Source: Rhizorhabdus sp049889055 (GTDB lineage: Bacteria > Pseudomonadota > Alphaproteobacteria > Sphingomonadales > Sphingomonadaceae). Taken from it: a DNA stretch of 64,000 nt. Below are positions 49,601 to 58,200 of the stretch, piece by piece. The translations under genes and the position numbers were made by a program. Under the pieces are notes generated by a model, which worked only from the letters and a program-made list of their open reading frames with translations, was not told the origin of the DNA and ran no database searches. The stretch's first letter is position 1, and each line of letters starts with the position of its first letter. The DNA lies in NCBI RefSeq assembly GCF_049889055.1, contig NZ_JBLTWO010000005.1, positions 124,001 through 188,000 on the forward strand, written 5' to 3'.

Positions 49601-50700
49601 AGGACCACGAGCTCCGCCTTCATCGCGCCCGCCTGCTTGAGCGCTTCCAATATCGCGACCAGATCGGCCGGCGACGCGCCGATCGCGTTGACGGCCTTGA
49701 CGATGTCGGCAAGCGACGCGCCAGGCTGGAACTCGAACATCGGGCGCGCTTCTTCCTGAACATTGATCGCGCTCGACTGCTGGACGGCGGTCTCGCCCTT
49801 GGAGAAGGGAGCCGGTTGAATGACCTGGGGCTTCTCGTCGACCTGGACGGTCATCTTGCCATGGGTGACCGCAACCGGCGCGATGCGGACCGCCCCATTG
49901 ATGACGACGGTGCCGGTGCGGGCATTGACCACGACGCGGGCTGGCGCATCGGCCGTGTCGACCTCCAGATTTTCGATCCTGCTCATCAGCGCGGTGCGAA
50001 GCTCGGCACCGGGCGCGGCATCGATGGTGATGGTGGTGGCGTCGATCGACCGGGCGACCGGCTGTCCGATGGCGCTATTGATTCGCGCGGCAACCCGCTG
50101 CGAGGTGGTCAGGTCACCCTCGGCCAGATCGAACCGCAGCTGGGGCGAGGTCGCGAAGCCGGCGTCGACGCTGCGCTCCACCGTCGCACCGCCTGGGATG
50201 CGGCCGGCCGTGGGAACGTTGATCGTCAGCTTGGATCCGTCTGCCGCATCGATACCGAGGCCGCCGACGGCGAGGTTGCCCTGCGCCATCGCGTAAATCT
50301 GTCCGTCGGCGCCCATCAGCGGGGCCATGATCAGCGTACCGCCGCGCAGCGACTTGGCCTTGCCAAGGGCGGAAATGGTCACGTCGAGCCGCTGGCCGGG
50401 CTTGGCGAAGGCCGGAAGTTCGGCGGTCAGCATGACGGCTGCTGCGTTCTTCAGCGCGGGATTGACGCCGGCCGGCAGCTGCAGGCCGAAGCGCGATGCG
50501 ACGCCCTTCATACCCAGCGTCGCATAATCGAGGCTGTCGTCACCCGTCCCGGCAAGGCCGACGACGATGCCGTAGCCGGTCAGCTGGTTGGCTCGCAGCC
50601 CGGCGAAAGCGCCGATGTCCTTGATCCGCTCCGCCTGCGCGGGAAGCGACGGCACGAGTCCGGCGATGCAGAGCAGGGCAGTGAGCAGAAAGCGGAACAT
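49597..50700 (-). CDS. flgI: Flagellar P-ring protein FlgI
   Basis: 367 residues with a Sec signal peptide (FLLTALLCIAGLVPSLPAQA). The conserved core ANQLTGYGIVVGLAGTGDD is followed by LRGGTLIMAPLMGADGQIYAMAQG and the C-terminal ASLADIVKAVNAIGASP. It forms the periplasmic bushing around the rod in peptidoglycan. Its chaperone is FlgA, encoded at 57284. Confidence 0.95.
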   Translation of the reverse strand: MFRFLLTALLCIAGLVPSLPAQAERIKDIGAFAGLRANQLTGYGIVVGLAGTGDDSLDYATLGMKGVASRFGLQLPAGVNPALKNAAAVMLTAELPAFAKPGQRLDVTISALGKAKSLRGGTLIMAPLMGADGQIYAMAQGNLAVGGLGIDAADGSKLTINVPTAGRIPGGATVERSVDAGFATSPQLRFDLAEGDLTTSQRVAARINSAIGQPVARSIDATTITIDAAPGAELRTALMSRIENLEVDTADAPARVVVNARTGTVVINGAVRIAPVAVTHGKMTVQVDEKPQVIQPAPFSKGETAVQQSSAINVQEEARPMFEFQPGASLADIVKAVNAIGASPADLVAILEALKQAGAMKAELVVL

Positions 50701-50727
50701 TAACGGCAGATCCTCAAAATTCTTAAG

Positions 50728-51399
50728 TCAGAATGGACTCAACATGGAAAAGAAACGGTTAAGCCATCCCTGCCGCGAGCCCCGGGCGATCTCGCCCTTG
50801 CCCGAGTAGATGATCTTGGCGTCGGCCACGCGGGTCGAGGGGACCCGGTTGTCCGGGCCGATATCGGCGGCGCGAATGAAGCCGACGATCCCGATATTCT
50901 CGTCGCCGCGATTGAGCGTGAGAAATTTCTCGCCGCGCACCATCATCGTGCCGTTCGGATAGACCCGCGCGATGGTGACGCTGATCTCGCCGTTCAGCTG
51001 GTTGGACTGGGCGGCGTTGCCCTTGCCGGCGAAGGTGCCGCCGCCGCTGATGGCGGCATCGGTCGCACCGAACAACGAAAGCGGCCCGGTCGTCGGCGGC
51101 GTGATCCCGACCTCGCCCGACCGGTCGGTCGACGCGCTGTTCGATTTCACCGCCTGCGTCCGTTCGACGAGCGTGATCGTGACGATGTCGCCGACCATCG
51201 CCGCGCGGGCGCCATTGGTCAGCGCCGAATAGCCATTCGCCGCCTGGAAAATGGCGCCGTTCGCCTCGGGCGGGCGCGGCTCGACCGCGAAGCTCGGCAT
51301 ATAGTCCGGATCGCGGAACTTCTGCTTCGCCTCTGCGCGATCGAACGCGATACCGCCGATCAGCATCGCGACCATGGCGAGGGTTCCGATCGCCTTCAT
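50728..51399 (-). CDS. flgH: Flagellar L-ring protein FlgH, lacking a lipobox
   Basis: About 223 residues. The L-ring core is clear (MVGDIVTITLVERTQAVKSNSAS, GEKFLTLNRGDENIGIVGFIRAADI, RVADAKIIYSGKGEIA). FlgH is normally a lipoprotein, but here the signal MKAIGTLAMVAMLIGGIAFDRAEA has no cysteine and the mature protein has none at all. So outer-membrane attachment must be achieved by the ring itself or by another partner. An in-frame start at 51426 would overlap flgG; 51399 is preferred from the signal-peptide fit. Confidence 0.92.
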   Translation of the reverse strand: MKAIGTLAMVAMLIGGIAFDRAEAKQKFRDPDYMPSFAVEPRPPEANGAIFQAANGYSALTNGARAAMVGDIVTITLVERTQAVKSNSASTDRSGEVGITPPTTGPLSLFGATDAAISGGGTFAGKGNAAQSNQLNGEISVTIARVYPNGTMMVRGEKFLTLNRGDENIGIVGFIRAADIGPDNRVPSTRVADAKIIYSGKGEIARGSRQGWLNRFFSMLSPF

Positions 51400-51406
51400 G
51401 TCGCTA

Positions 51407-52195
51407 TCAGAGGTTCTGGTTGACATTTTGCAGCATTTGGTCGGTCGACTGGATCATCTTGCTGTTCACTTCATAGGCACGCTGCGTCTCGATCATGTCG
51501 ACCAGTTCCTGGACGATGTTGACGTTCGAGGATTCGAGCGCGCCCTGCCGGACGCTGCCGCGCCCGTCGATCGCGCCGGGGCCGACCTGCGGCTGCCCCG
51601 ATGCGGAGGTTTCGGTCAGGACGTTGTTGCCCTCGGCTTGAAGACCGGCGGGATTTGTAAAGCGGGCGATTTCGATCGTGCCCACCTGCGACGCCTCGGT
51701 CTGTCCCTGCAGCGTCACGCTGACCGCGCCATTGGCCGCGATCGTGATGTTGGCGGCGCCATCGGGGATCTGGATCTGCGGCAGGACCTGATAGCCGTCG
51801 CTGTTCACCATGGTCCCCTCGGACGACAGGTGGAAGCTGCCATCGCGCGTGTAGCCGATGCGACCGTCGGGCAACTGGATCTGGAAGAAGCCGGAACCTT
51901 CGACCGCGAGGTCGAGAGCATTGTCGGTCGTCTGCAGCGATCCCTGCGTTTCGATCTTGGCGGTGCCGTTGATCTGCACGCCCGAGCCGAGATTGGTGCC
52001 GGTCGCGAAGCGGGTCGATTCCGACGAGGCGGCGCCGGGCGCGGTCATCGCCTGATAGGCGAGCGTCTCGAAGCTGGCCCGGTCGCGCTTGAAGCCGGTG
52101 GTGTTCACGTTCGCCAGATTGTTGGCGATCACCTGCATCCGCATATTCTGGGCATCGAGGCCCGTGCGGGCGACGTGCAATGCTGCGTTGGTCAT
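51407..52195 (-). CDS. flgG: Flagellar distal rod protein FlgG
   Basis: 262 residues with the rod signature MRMQVIANNLANVNTTGFKR-type N-terminus, LDLAVEGSGFFQIQLPDGRI in the centre, and the C-terminal helix VQELVDMIETQRAYEVNSK. It forms most of the rod. It follows flgF by 20 bp. Confidence 0.96.
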   Translation of the reverse strand: MTNAALHVARTGLDAQNMRMQVIANNLANVNTTGFKRDRASFETLAYQAMTAPGAASSESTRFATGTNLGSGVQINGTAKIETQGSLQTTDNALDLAVEGSGFFQIQLPDGRIGYTRDGSFHLSSEGTMVNSDGYQVLPQIQIPDGAANITIAANGAVSVTLQGQTEASQVGTIEIARFTNPAGLQAEGNNVLTETSASGQPQVGPGAIDGRGSVRQGALESSNVNIVQELVDMIETQRAYEVNSKMIQSTDQMLQNVNQNL

Positions 52196-52215
52196 CGTGA
52201 CTTCTCCGTTCTAGT

Positions 52216-52959
52216 TCAGTCGAAGCGCATCAGTTCGCTGGACGACTTGTCGATGTCCTGCGCTGCGCTCATCATCTTCACCTGCATGTCCCAGCCGCGG
52301 CTGGCCTCGATCATGTCGATCAGGGTCGAGGACACATTGACATTCGATCCTTCCAGCGCGCCCTGTCGGACCTTCGCGTCGGGATCGGAGGGAAGCGTCC
52401 CCCCGTTGCGCGGGCGAAACAGCCCATCGAGGCCCTTCACGACCTGCATGCCGCTGGTCCCGGCCAGCTTGAGCCGGTCCACCGTCTGCACCTGAGACGG
52501 ATCGCCCCCCTGGGGCACGATCGAGATCGTACCGTCGGCCGCGATCGTCAGCTTGTCGAAAGGCGGCAGGGTGATGGGACCGGCATCACCGAGCACCGGC
52601 AAGCCATCGCCGGTCGTCAACAGCCCGCTGTCGCTCAGTTGCAGATCGCCGCGACGCGTATAGGCCTCGTCGCCCTCGCGGCTCTGCACCGCCAGCAACG
52701 CGTCCTTGGTATCGAGCGCAACATCGAGCATCCGCCCAGTCTCGCTGATGGTACCCGCCGTCATGTCGGCCGAGTTCACCTCGCCGGAATTGGCGACGCG
52801 GCTGTCGAACCCGTCCCCCTTCACCCACAGCGCGGCGCTCGAGCTCATTTCCGCACGGAAACCCGCCGTGTTTGCGTTGGCGAGGTTGTTGGCGGTCGTC
52901 GTCTGACGCGCCATCGCCGAACGCATCGCCGACAATGAGCTGTAGATCAGCTTGTCCAT
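52216..52959 (-). CDS. flgF: Flagellar proximal rod protein FlgF
   Basis: 247 residues: N-terminus LIYSSLSAMRSAMARQTTTA then NLANANTAGFRAEM, and C-terminus STLIDMIEASRGWDMQVKMM. Its divergence from FlgG (shorter central domain) fits FlgF. It sits between flgE and flgG as in canonical operons. Confidence 0.93.
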   Translation of the reverse strand: MDKLIYSSLSAMRSAMARQTTTANNLANANTAGFRAEMSSSAALWVKGDGFDSRVANSGEVNSADMTAGTISETGRMLDVALDTKDALLAVQSREGDEAYTRRGDLQLSDSGLLTTGDGLPVLGDAGPITLPPFDKLTIAADGTISIVPQGGDPSQVQTVDRLKLAGTSGMQVVKGLDGLFRPRNGGTLPSDPDAKVRQGALEGSNVNVSSTLIDMIEASRGWDMQVKMMSAAQDIDKSSSELMRFD

Positions 52960-52987
52960 AGCGGGGCTCCGTCAACCGGTCTCAGGA

Positions 52988-54307
52988 TCAGGCGCGCAGG
53001 TTCACGATGGTCTGGGTCATCGTGTTTGCGGCCTCGATCGCTTTGGCGTTGGCCGAGAAGTTGCGCTGCGCCTGGATCAGCGCCACCAGTTCCTCGGTGA
53101 TGTCGACATTGGCCTGCTCGAGTGCGCCCGACTGGATCAGACCGGTGCCGTTGGCGTTCGCTTCGCTGATCATCGGTTCGCCCGAGATACCGGTCGAACC
53201 CCATTTGCTGTCGCCGAGCTGACGCAACCCTTCCGGGTTGGAGAAGGTCGCGAGGATGATCTTGCCCAGCGCCTGGCTGTCGCCGTTCGAGAAGGTCGCG
53301 ACGACCAGGCCCTGTGCGTCGACCGAGACGTTGTCGAGCTGGCCGGCCGCATAGCCGTCCTGGGTAAAGCTCGTCAGCGTGAACGGAGCCGAGGCCTGGC
53401 GGGTGTTCGAGCCATAGGTCAGCGCGAAGCCGATCGGGCCGGTGGCGCCCGACGGACTGACCTGGTTGGTGGTCAGCGTTCCGGGCGATGCGCCGTTGAT
53501 CGTGCTCAGCGTACCGAAGCTGTCGAATACGAGCGTGGCAGGGGTCGCAGGCGTGCTCACCGCGGAATCCATGCTGATCTCCTGGTCGCCGATGAAGGTG
53601 CGTGCGGTCCAGGTCGTCGTGGTCGTCGTCGCGTTGGGGACGTTCTCGCGGATATAATAGGTCGTCATCGGAAAGGAGGTTCCCGACGCGTCATAGACGG
53701 TCGTCGTCGTCGACTGGTTGTAGCTATTCGCGTCGAACCGGTCGAAGGCATAGGGATTCTGCGTCGTGTAGACCGAGCGGTTCGAGGGCACGTCGGCATC
53801 CGCCGGGAAGGTGATCGAGAGATCGACCGTCTGGGTCGCGCTGGACGTGCCCGAGGTCAGCGGCAGCTGCAGCGACCGGGTCGAGCTGAGGCCGGTCGCG
53901 GTCAGGGTACCACGCGAGTCGGTCGGCAGGACCTGCAGATAGGCGCCCGAACTGTCGACCACATAGCGCTGGGAGTCGACGCGGAAGGAGCCGTTGCGCG
54001 TGTAGGAGACCTGCGAGTTCGACGTCGTCGAGCGGGTCACGAAGAAGCCCTGGCCAGAGATTGCGAGGTCGAGCGATCGCTCCGAGTTCTCGAAGCCGCC
54101 CTGGGTGAACTGCTGGGCGATGCCGCGCAGACGCGTACCCTGGCCGGCCGTGGTCGAGCTTTGCAGCGGCGCGGAGGAGACGATGTCGCCGAACTCGGCC
54201 GCGCTTTTCTTGAAGCCGGTGGTGCCGACATTGGCGACGTTGTTGGAGATGACCGCGAGTTCGGTCTGCGAAGCCTTGAGGCCGGAAAGAGCGGTATAGA
54301 AGGACAT
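52988..54307 (-). CDS. flgE: Flagellar hook protein FlgE
   Basis: 439 residues: N-terminal ALSGLKASQTELAVISNNVA, a long Ser/Thr/Ala-rich central hook domain, and C-terminal ITEELVALIQAQRNFSANAK. It polymerises to the hook. FlgD, the hook cap, is the upstream gene (26 bp). Confidence 0.95.
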   Translation of the reverse strand: MSFYTALSGLKASQTELAVISNNVANVGTTGFKKSAAEFGDIVSSAPLQSSTTAGQGTRLRGIAQQFTQGGFENSERSLDLAISGQGFFVTRSTTSNSQVSYTRNGSFRVDSQRYVVDSSGAYLQVLPTDSRGTLTATGLSSTRSLQLPLTSGTSSATQTVDLSITFPADADVPSNRSVYTTQNPYAFDRFDANSYNQSTTTTVYDASGTSFPMTTYYIRENVPNATTTTTTWTARTFIGDQEISMDSAVSTPATPATLVFDSFGTLSTINGASPGTLTTNQVSPSGATGPIGFALTYGSNTRQASAPFTLTSFTQDGYAAGQLDNVSVDAQGLVVATFSNGDSQALGKIILATFSNPEGLRQLGDSKWGSTGISGEPMISEANANGTGLIQSGALEQANVDITEELVALIQAQRNFSANAKAIEAANTMTQTIVNLRA

Positions 54308-54333
54308 GGTCTAGAGAGCTCCGTTACCGAAAA

Positions 54334-55011
54334 TCAGGAAATCTGAAGGGCCGCCGCCGGATCGATCGATCCGAGCGGGGTGACGAGCTTGGTCGTGCCG
54401 CTCGCCGGCGAGCGGACGCCGGAGACGGTCGTCCAGCTGCTGGTCGACGAGGCCAGCTGCTGCGCGGAACTATCCTTGGCGTTGACCGAGATGGTGAGCG
54501 GGCCTTCGACGGCCTTGCCCTCGGCATCCTTGCCATCCCAGTAGAAGGGGATATCGCCCGCCTTCACGTCGGTCGCACTGCCGTTGTAGACGACCTTGCC
54601 GGTTGCATCGACCAGGCTGATGTCGACACGCGACGCATCCTTCTCGATCGTCACATTGCCGGCATAGGCACCGTCGGACAGGGCGGTGGCGGACTTGGAT
54701 TCGACCAGCACGGCCTTGCCGATCCAGCTCGCGGCGTCCCCGACGCGCGAGGACGAGAGCGTCTCGGCGATCCCCTTCAAAGACTGGTTCATCTCGGCGA
54801 TGCCGGTCGTCGACGAGAATTGCGCCATCTGCGCGACCATCTGGGTGTTGTCGACCGGGTTGAACGGATCCTGCGTCTGCATCTGCGTGGTCAGCAGCTT
54901 CAGGAATGACGCCTGATCGAGCGTCCCGTTCGACTTCTTGGTCGTGGTCGTCGAGGACGAGCCCGTATTGCCGAGACTGTCGAGATAAGAGCTTCCGGTG
55001 GATATCGTCAT
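54334..55011 (-). CDS. flgD: Flagellar hook assembly (cap) protein FlgD
   Basis: 225 residues. The N-terminal LDQASFLKLLTTQMQTQDPF and DNTQMVAQMAQFSS segment is the FlgD signature; the C-terminal half has the Ig-like FlgD domain (GDIPFYWDGKDAEGKAVEG). It scaffolds hook polymerisation. It overlaps flgC by 4 bp. Confidence 0.94.
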   Translation of the reverse strand: MTISTGSSYLDSLGNTGSSSTTTTKKSNGTLDQASFLKLLTTQMQTQDPFNPVDNTQMVAQMAQFSSTTGIAEMNQSLKGIAETLSSSRVGDAASWIGKAVLVESKSATALSDGAYAGNVTIEKDASRVDISLVDATGKVVYNGSATDVKAGDIPFYWDGKDAEGKAVEGPLTISVNAKDSSAQQLASSTSSWTTVSGVRSPASGTTKLVTPLGSIDPAAALQIS

Positions 55012-55418
55012 TTGCCAAGCCTCAGCGTGTCGAGGGTGAGCGTCTTTGCGGTCTGCATGACCTGGACGTTGTTCTGGTACTGGCGTGCGGTCTCCATCAT
55101 CTCGACCAGCTCCTGCGCCTGATCGACGCCCGCCTCCCAGACATTGCCGTCCTTGTCGGCCTTGGGATGGTTCGGATCGTAGCGCTTGATCGGTTCGATG
55201 TTGGAGGCGACGACCTGATCGACCTTGACGGTCGCCACGCCCGGCGCGTCAGTGACCGACGAGAAGACCGGCTTGATCGCGCGGAAGGCCTCGGCCTTGC
55301 TGCTCGCAACCGAACCTGCATTGGCGAGGTTCGAGGCCGAGGTGTTGAGGCGCACCATCTGCGCCGACATGGCGCGGCCGGCGATGTCGAAGACGGAGAG
55401 ATTCCCGGCCATCGTCAC
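55008..55418 (-). CDS. flgC: Flagellar proximal rod protein FlgC
   Basis: 136 residues. FDIAGRAMSAQMVRLNTSASN is the rod-protein N-terminus and VELVEMMETARQYQNNVQV-like C-terminus (here ELVEMMETARQYQNNVQVMQ) closes it. The central KRYDPNHPKADKDGNVWE loop is typical of FlgC. It overlaps flgB and flgD by 4 bp each. Confidence 0.95.
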   Translation of the reverse strand: MTMAGNLSVFDIAGRAMSAQMVRLNTSASNLANAGSVASSKAEAFRAIKPVFSSVTDAPGVATVKVDQVVASNIEPIKRYDPNHPKADKDGNVWEAGVDQAQELVEMMETARQYQNNVQVMQTAKTLTLDTLRLGK

Positions 55419-55762
55419 TCGCCCTTCAGCGCTTGCATGATGGTGCCGACTCGGCCTTCGAGGAAGGACAGCGTCGCCTTGTAGTGCAATGCGTTCTCGG
55501 CGAACTGGTTCTGCTCGGTGGACAGTTCGACCGTGTTGCCGTCGAGCGAGGTTTCCAGCGGAACCCGGTAGCCCAGATTGCGGTCGGCCGCCTGACTGGC
55601 GGAAAGGCCTCCGGTCGCGTCCGAAAGCGCCTTCTGAAAGTCGATGTCGCGCGCCTTGTAGTTCGGCGTGGCGGCGTTCGCGATGTTCGAGGCGAGCAGC
55701 GACAGGCGCTGCGACCGCAGTTCCAGTGCCTTCCCGTGTATCCCGAAGAGCGGATCAGCCAT
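55415..55762 (-). CDS. flgB: Flagellar proximal rod protein FlgB
   Basis: 115 residues with LELRSQRLSLLASNIANAAT-like start and YKARDIDFQKAL, the FlgB hallmark. It is the first gene of the operon flgBCDEFGHIJKL. A perfect sigma-54 promoter lies about 85 nt upstream. Confidence 0.93.
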   Translation of the reverse strand: MADPLFGIHGKALELRSQRLSLLASNIANAATPNYKARDIDFQKALSDATGGLSASQAADRNLGYRVPLETSLDGNTVELSTEQNQFAENALHYKATLSFLEGRVGTIMQALKGE

Positions 55763-55846
55763 TTTTCGCTCTACCTTCTAAAAGTGCTGGCTATCCGGTC
55801 GTTAACCCTCACGGGACTTGTCTGCGGATGCCTTCGGTATCGCTAA

Positions 55847-55862
55847 TGCAACTGCCGTGCCA
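55847..55862 (-). promoter_or_regulatory. Sigma-54 (RpoN) promoter of the flgB operon
   Basis: On the minus strand the sequence reads TGGCACG-GCAG-TTGCA, a perfect match to the -24/-12 consensus TGGCACG-N4-TTGCA with GG and GC 10 nt apart. It faces flgB, about 85 nt before its ATG. TTAACC half-sites lie on both sides (55801 and 55869), so activator sites may overlap. Confidence 0.88.
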
Positions 55863-56021
55863 AACGTGGTTAACGGGCTCTTCAACCCGATTTCACCTCG
55901 CAAATGGTGGCGGAGCGGCAGCGGCTTGCCGGCGGCGGCAATTTCTTGCCGGTCCCCCTTGCCGCTCGCGTTAGCCATATCCGGCAACGCTCTGTTGACC
56001 GGTCGGGGAGATAAGGGGGAC

Positions 56022-56717
56022 ATGATGATCGCGCTCGAAGGCATTGCCCGATACATCGACCCGGTCGCCCTTTTGATCGTGATCGGAGGCACTCTCCTCG
56101 TCACGATCTTCCGGTCTCCACTCCGCGACATCGGCGCAGCATTTCGGGCGCTCGCGCTGATCGGGCGCGCCGACCCAGCCGCCGACGCCTCGGCCGCCCG
56201 GGTCTGCGTCAGCCGCATCCGCGAACTGGCCGAATTGCGTAGCCTGTCCTGCGTCGATCGGGTCGAGACCGCGCAGCGTTTCCTGTTGCGGGCGGCCCGA
56301 ACCCTGTCCGACGCCCGGAGCGCTGCCGACTTCGCACGCTGGGCCGAAACCGAAATCGAGGCGCGCCGGCAGCGCCATCAGGCCGGCATCTCGGTCTGGC
56401 GGGGCATGGCGGAGGCGGCTCCAGCGATGGGCATGATCGGGACCATCATCGGCCTCGTCCAGATGTTCGCGCGGATGGACGATCCGGCGCAGCTCGGTCC
56501 TGCGATGGCGATCGCCATGCTCACGACCCTCTATGGCGTCATCCTCTCGTCGGGGATCGCGGCGCCCGTCGCAGGACGGCTGGAGAGCCTTTCCGAAGCC
56601 GAACTGGCCTGGCAGGCAAGCGCCTGTCGCCAGCTCGAGCACATCGCGCGCGATGAGCTGGACCGTGCACCACCGCCTGCCCCCGCCGCGCGCCCGCGCC
56701 TGCGGACCGTTCCATGA
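56022..56717 (+). CDS. Second MotA/TolQ/ExbB-type proton-channel protein, short form
   Basis: 231 residues from an ATG behind AAGGGGG. It starts directly at what corresponds to MotA helix 2 (DPVALLIVIGGTLLVTIF); the canonical first helix is missing. After a loop of about 110 residues come two helices with MGMIGTIIGLVQMF and TLYGVILSSGIAAPVAG, matching the conserved MotA/ExbB/TolQ channel core. The C-tail is Pro/Arg-rich. Its stop overlaps the MotB-like gene by 4 bp (ATGA). The pair heads the operon motA2-motB2-flgA-flgM-flgN. It could be an alternative stator or an ExbB-like pump. Confidence 0.78.
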   Translation: MMIALEGIARYIDPVALLIVIGGTLLVTIFRSPLRDIGAAFRALALIGRADPAADASAARVCVSRIRELAELRSLSCVDRVETAQRFLLRAARTLSDARSAADFARWAETEIEARRQRHQAGISVWRGMAEAAPAMGMIGTIIGLVQMFARMDDPAQLGPAMAIAMLTTLYGVILSSGIAAPVAGRLESLSEAELAWQASACRQLEHIARDELDRAPPPAPAARPRLRTVP

Positions 56718-57211
56718 AGCGGGAGATCTCTCAGCGCTGGGTGCTGAGCTTCGCCGACCTCGCGCTTCTCCTCCTGTCCTTTTTCGTCCTGATGCAGGCG
56801 CAGGTCGCGGACCGCATCAAATTGGCCACCGGACTGCGCGAAGCCTTTGGCGGCGGACCGTCGACAGGCGCCCAACATCATGATCTGGGCACGACGCTCG
56901 TTGCGGGCGCGCTGTTCGAACCCGGCGAAGCCGTTTTCCGCGCGGGTCAGATCGATCGACTCCGCCGCATCGGTGCCGACGCCGCGCGCGCGGGCAAGCG
57001 GGTGCTGGTGGCAAGCGAGGGCCGCGACGGCGCCAATGCGCGTCTGGACGCCTGGGAGTTGTCGGCCGCGCGAACCACGGCGGTTGCGCGTGCGATACGG
57101 GGCGGCGGCCTGCCCGACGCAATGATCGATATCGCCATCCCCCCGACCCGCCAGGATGACCCCGCTCGCGGCCAACGCATCGCCGTTCGCCTGCGGCCCG
57201 TCCGGGACTGA
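56714..57211 (+). CDS. Second MotB-like protein, small, with degenerate OmpA domain
   Basis: 165 residues, half the length of the main MotB. The helix carries the essential Asp (D15 in WVLSFADLALLLLSFFVLM). The C-terminal part keeps the OmpA fold pattern (LSAARTTAVARAI) but the usual GHTD is replaced by SEGRDGAN and the final NRRVEI-like Arg motif by GQRIAVRL, so peptidoglycan binding may be weak or lost. There is no long plug linker. It is translationally coupled to the MotA-like gene. Confidence 0.75.
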   Translation: MKREISQRWVLSFADLALLLLSFFVLMQAQVADRIKLATGLREAFGGGPSTGAQHHDLGTTLVAGALFEPGEAVFRAGQIDRLRRIGADAARAGKRVLVASEGRDGANARLDAWELSAARTTAVARAIRGGGLPDAMIDIAIPPTRQDDPARGQRIAVRLRPVRD

Positions 57212-57246
57212 GCGAAAGCACGGCGGCCAAAGACAAATGCGGCGTT

Positions 57247-57252
57247 AACCAA
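57247..57252 (+). promoter_or_regulatory. TTAACC half-site before flgA
   Basis: GTTAACCAAAT lies 37 bp before the flgA ATG. Similar TTAACC words occur before flgB, the transglycosylase gene and flhA. It is a candidate CtrA half-site. Confidence 0.35.
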
Positions 57253-57283
57253 ATCTTTGCGATCGCCGCTCTATCGTCGCGCC

Positions 57284-57850
57284 ATGAACCGGAAAACCAC
57301 CGCTTCCCGCACGCTGCACCGCCTGGCCCTGGCCTTGGCCTGCGCCGTTGCATCTGCCGCAGCCGGAGCGCAGACCGCATTGCCGCCTGCGCAGAATCTC
57401 GACACGCTCGAGCGGATGGTTGTCGCGGCACTCGGCGCCGACGTCGGCCAGGTCGGTGGTCCGCTGGCTCCTCTCGACCGGCGGATGCGGCTCGCCGACT
57501 GCGGTGCGGCCGTTCAGATCGATCCGCCGAGCATCGGCGCAGTCACCGTCCGCTGCCCGGCATTGGGCTGGCGGCTGCGCGTTCCTCTCGCCCGCTCGGT
57601 GACGGCCGTCGCGCCTCGGGCCGGTGCGCAGACCGCCCAGACCGCATCGCTCCCGTCCAGCGCCGTCCGGCGCGGAGACCCCGTCAAGCTGCTGGCAGTG
57701 GGTGAGAGCTATTCGATCAGCATCGACGCCACGGCGATGGAAGACGCCGATATCGGTGGCAGGGTAAGGGTTTCGACGGCAGCCAAGGGATCGACCTTGT
57801 TCGCCGAGGTGATCGACGTCGGTCGCGTTCGCTTGCTCGGATTTAAATAA
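57284..57850 (+). CDS. flgA: Flagellar P-ring assembly chaperone FlgA
   Basis: 188 residues: a signal peptide (LALALACAVASAAAGAQ), then a SAF-type domain (VRRGDPVKLLAVGESYSISI and ADIGGRVRVSTAAKG) as in FlgA. It guides FlgI assembly in the periplasm. The ATG at 57284 is preferred over 57257 because the signal peptide begins there. Confidence 0.88.
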   Translation: MNRKTTASRTLHRLALALACAVASAAAGAQTALPPAQNLDTLERMVVAALGADVGQVGGPLAPLDRRMRLADCGAAVQIDPPSIGAVTVRCPALGWRLRVPLARSVTAVAPRAGAQTAQTASLPSSAVRRGDPVKLLAVGESYSISIDATAMEDADIGGRVRVSTAAKGSTLFAEVIDVGRVRLLGFK

Positions 57851-57921
57851 TTTGGAAACCTGTCGTTATACTGGACAGAGGTGAAATCCCGGGCATCGCG
57901 CCCTGAGTGAAAGGACAAGTC

Positions 57922-58200
57922 ATGATCAATGGGGTAGGACCGGCCAGCCCGACCCGCATCGGTCAGGTCAAGGACGACAAGGTCGCATCGGTATCGCCGA
58001 CGCAGCCGACGGCTCCCGTCGCCAGCACGCCGGACATGGCGCCATCGCTGGTGAAGGCGCTTGCGGAAGCCGGCCCGCCGATCAACAGCGAGAAGATCCA
58101 GGCTATTCGTCAGGCTATCGCCAACGGGCAATATCCGATCGACGCGAAAGCCATCGCTGCCAAGATGATCGCACTCGACCTGCCCAAAGGCGTGGCGTGA
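57922..58200 (+). CDS. flgM: Negative regulator of flagellin synthesis FlgM (anti-sigma-28)
   Basis: 92 residues: a disordered Pro/Ala/Thr-rich N-terminal half and a C-terminal helix region INSEKIQAIRQAIANGQYPID then AIAAKMIALDL, the FlgM signature. It holds FliA until hook completion. AAAGGA lies 7 nt before the ATG. Its stop overlaps the next GTG start (GTGA). Confidence 0.9.
   Translation: MINGVGPASPTRIGQVKDDKVASVSPTQPTAPVASTPDMAPSLVKALAEAGPPINSEKIQAIRQAIANGQYPIDAKAIAAKMIALDLPKGVA

Noticed and set aside
56001..56021. Second sigma-54 promoter facing the MotA-like gene
   Set aside because: Nearby GG-N10-GC words do not carry the TTGC part of the -12 element; matches were too weak to call.
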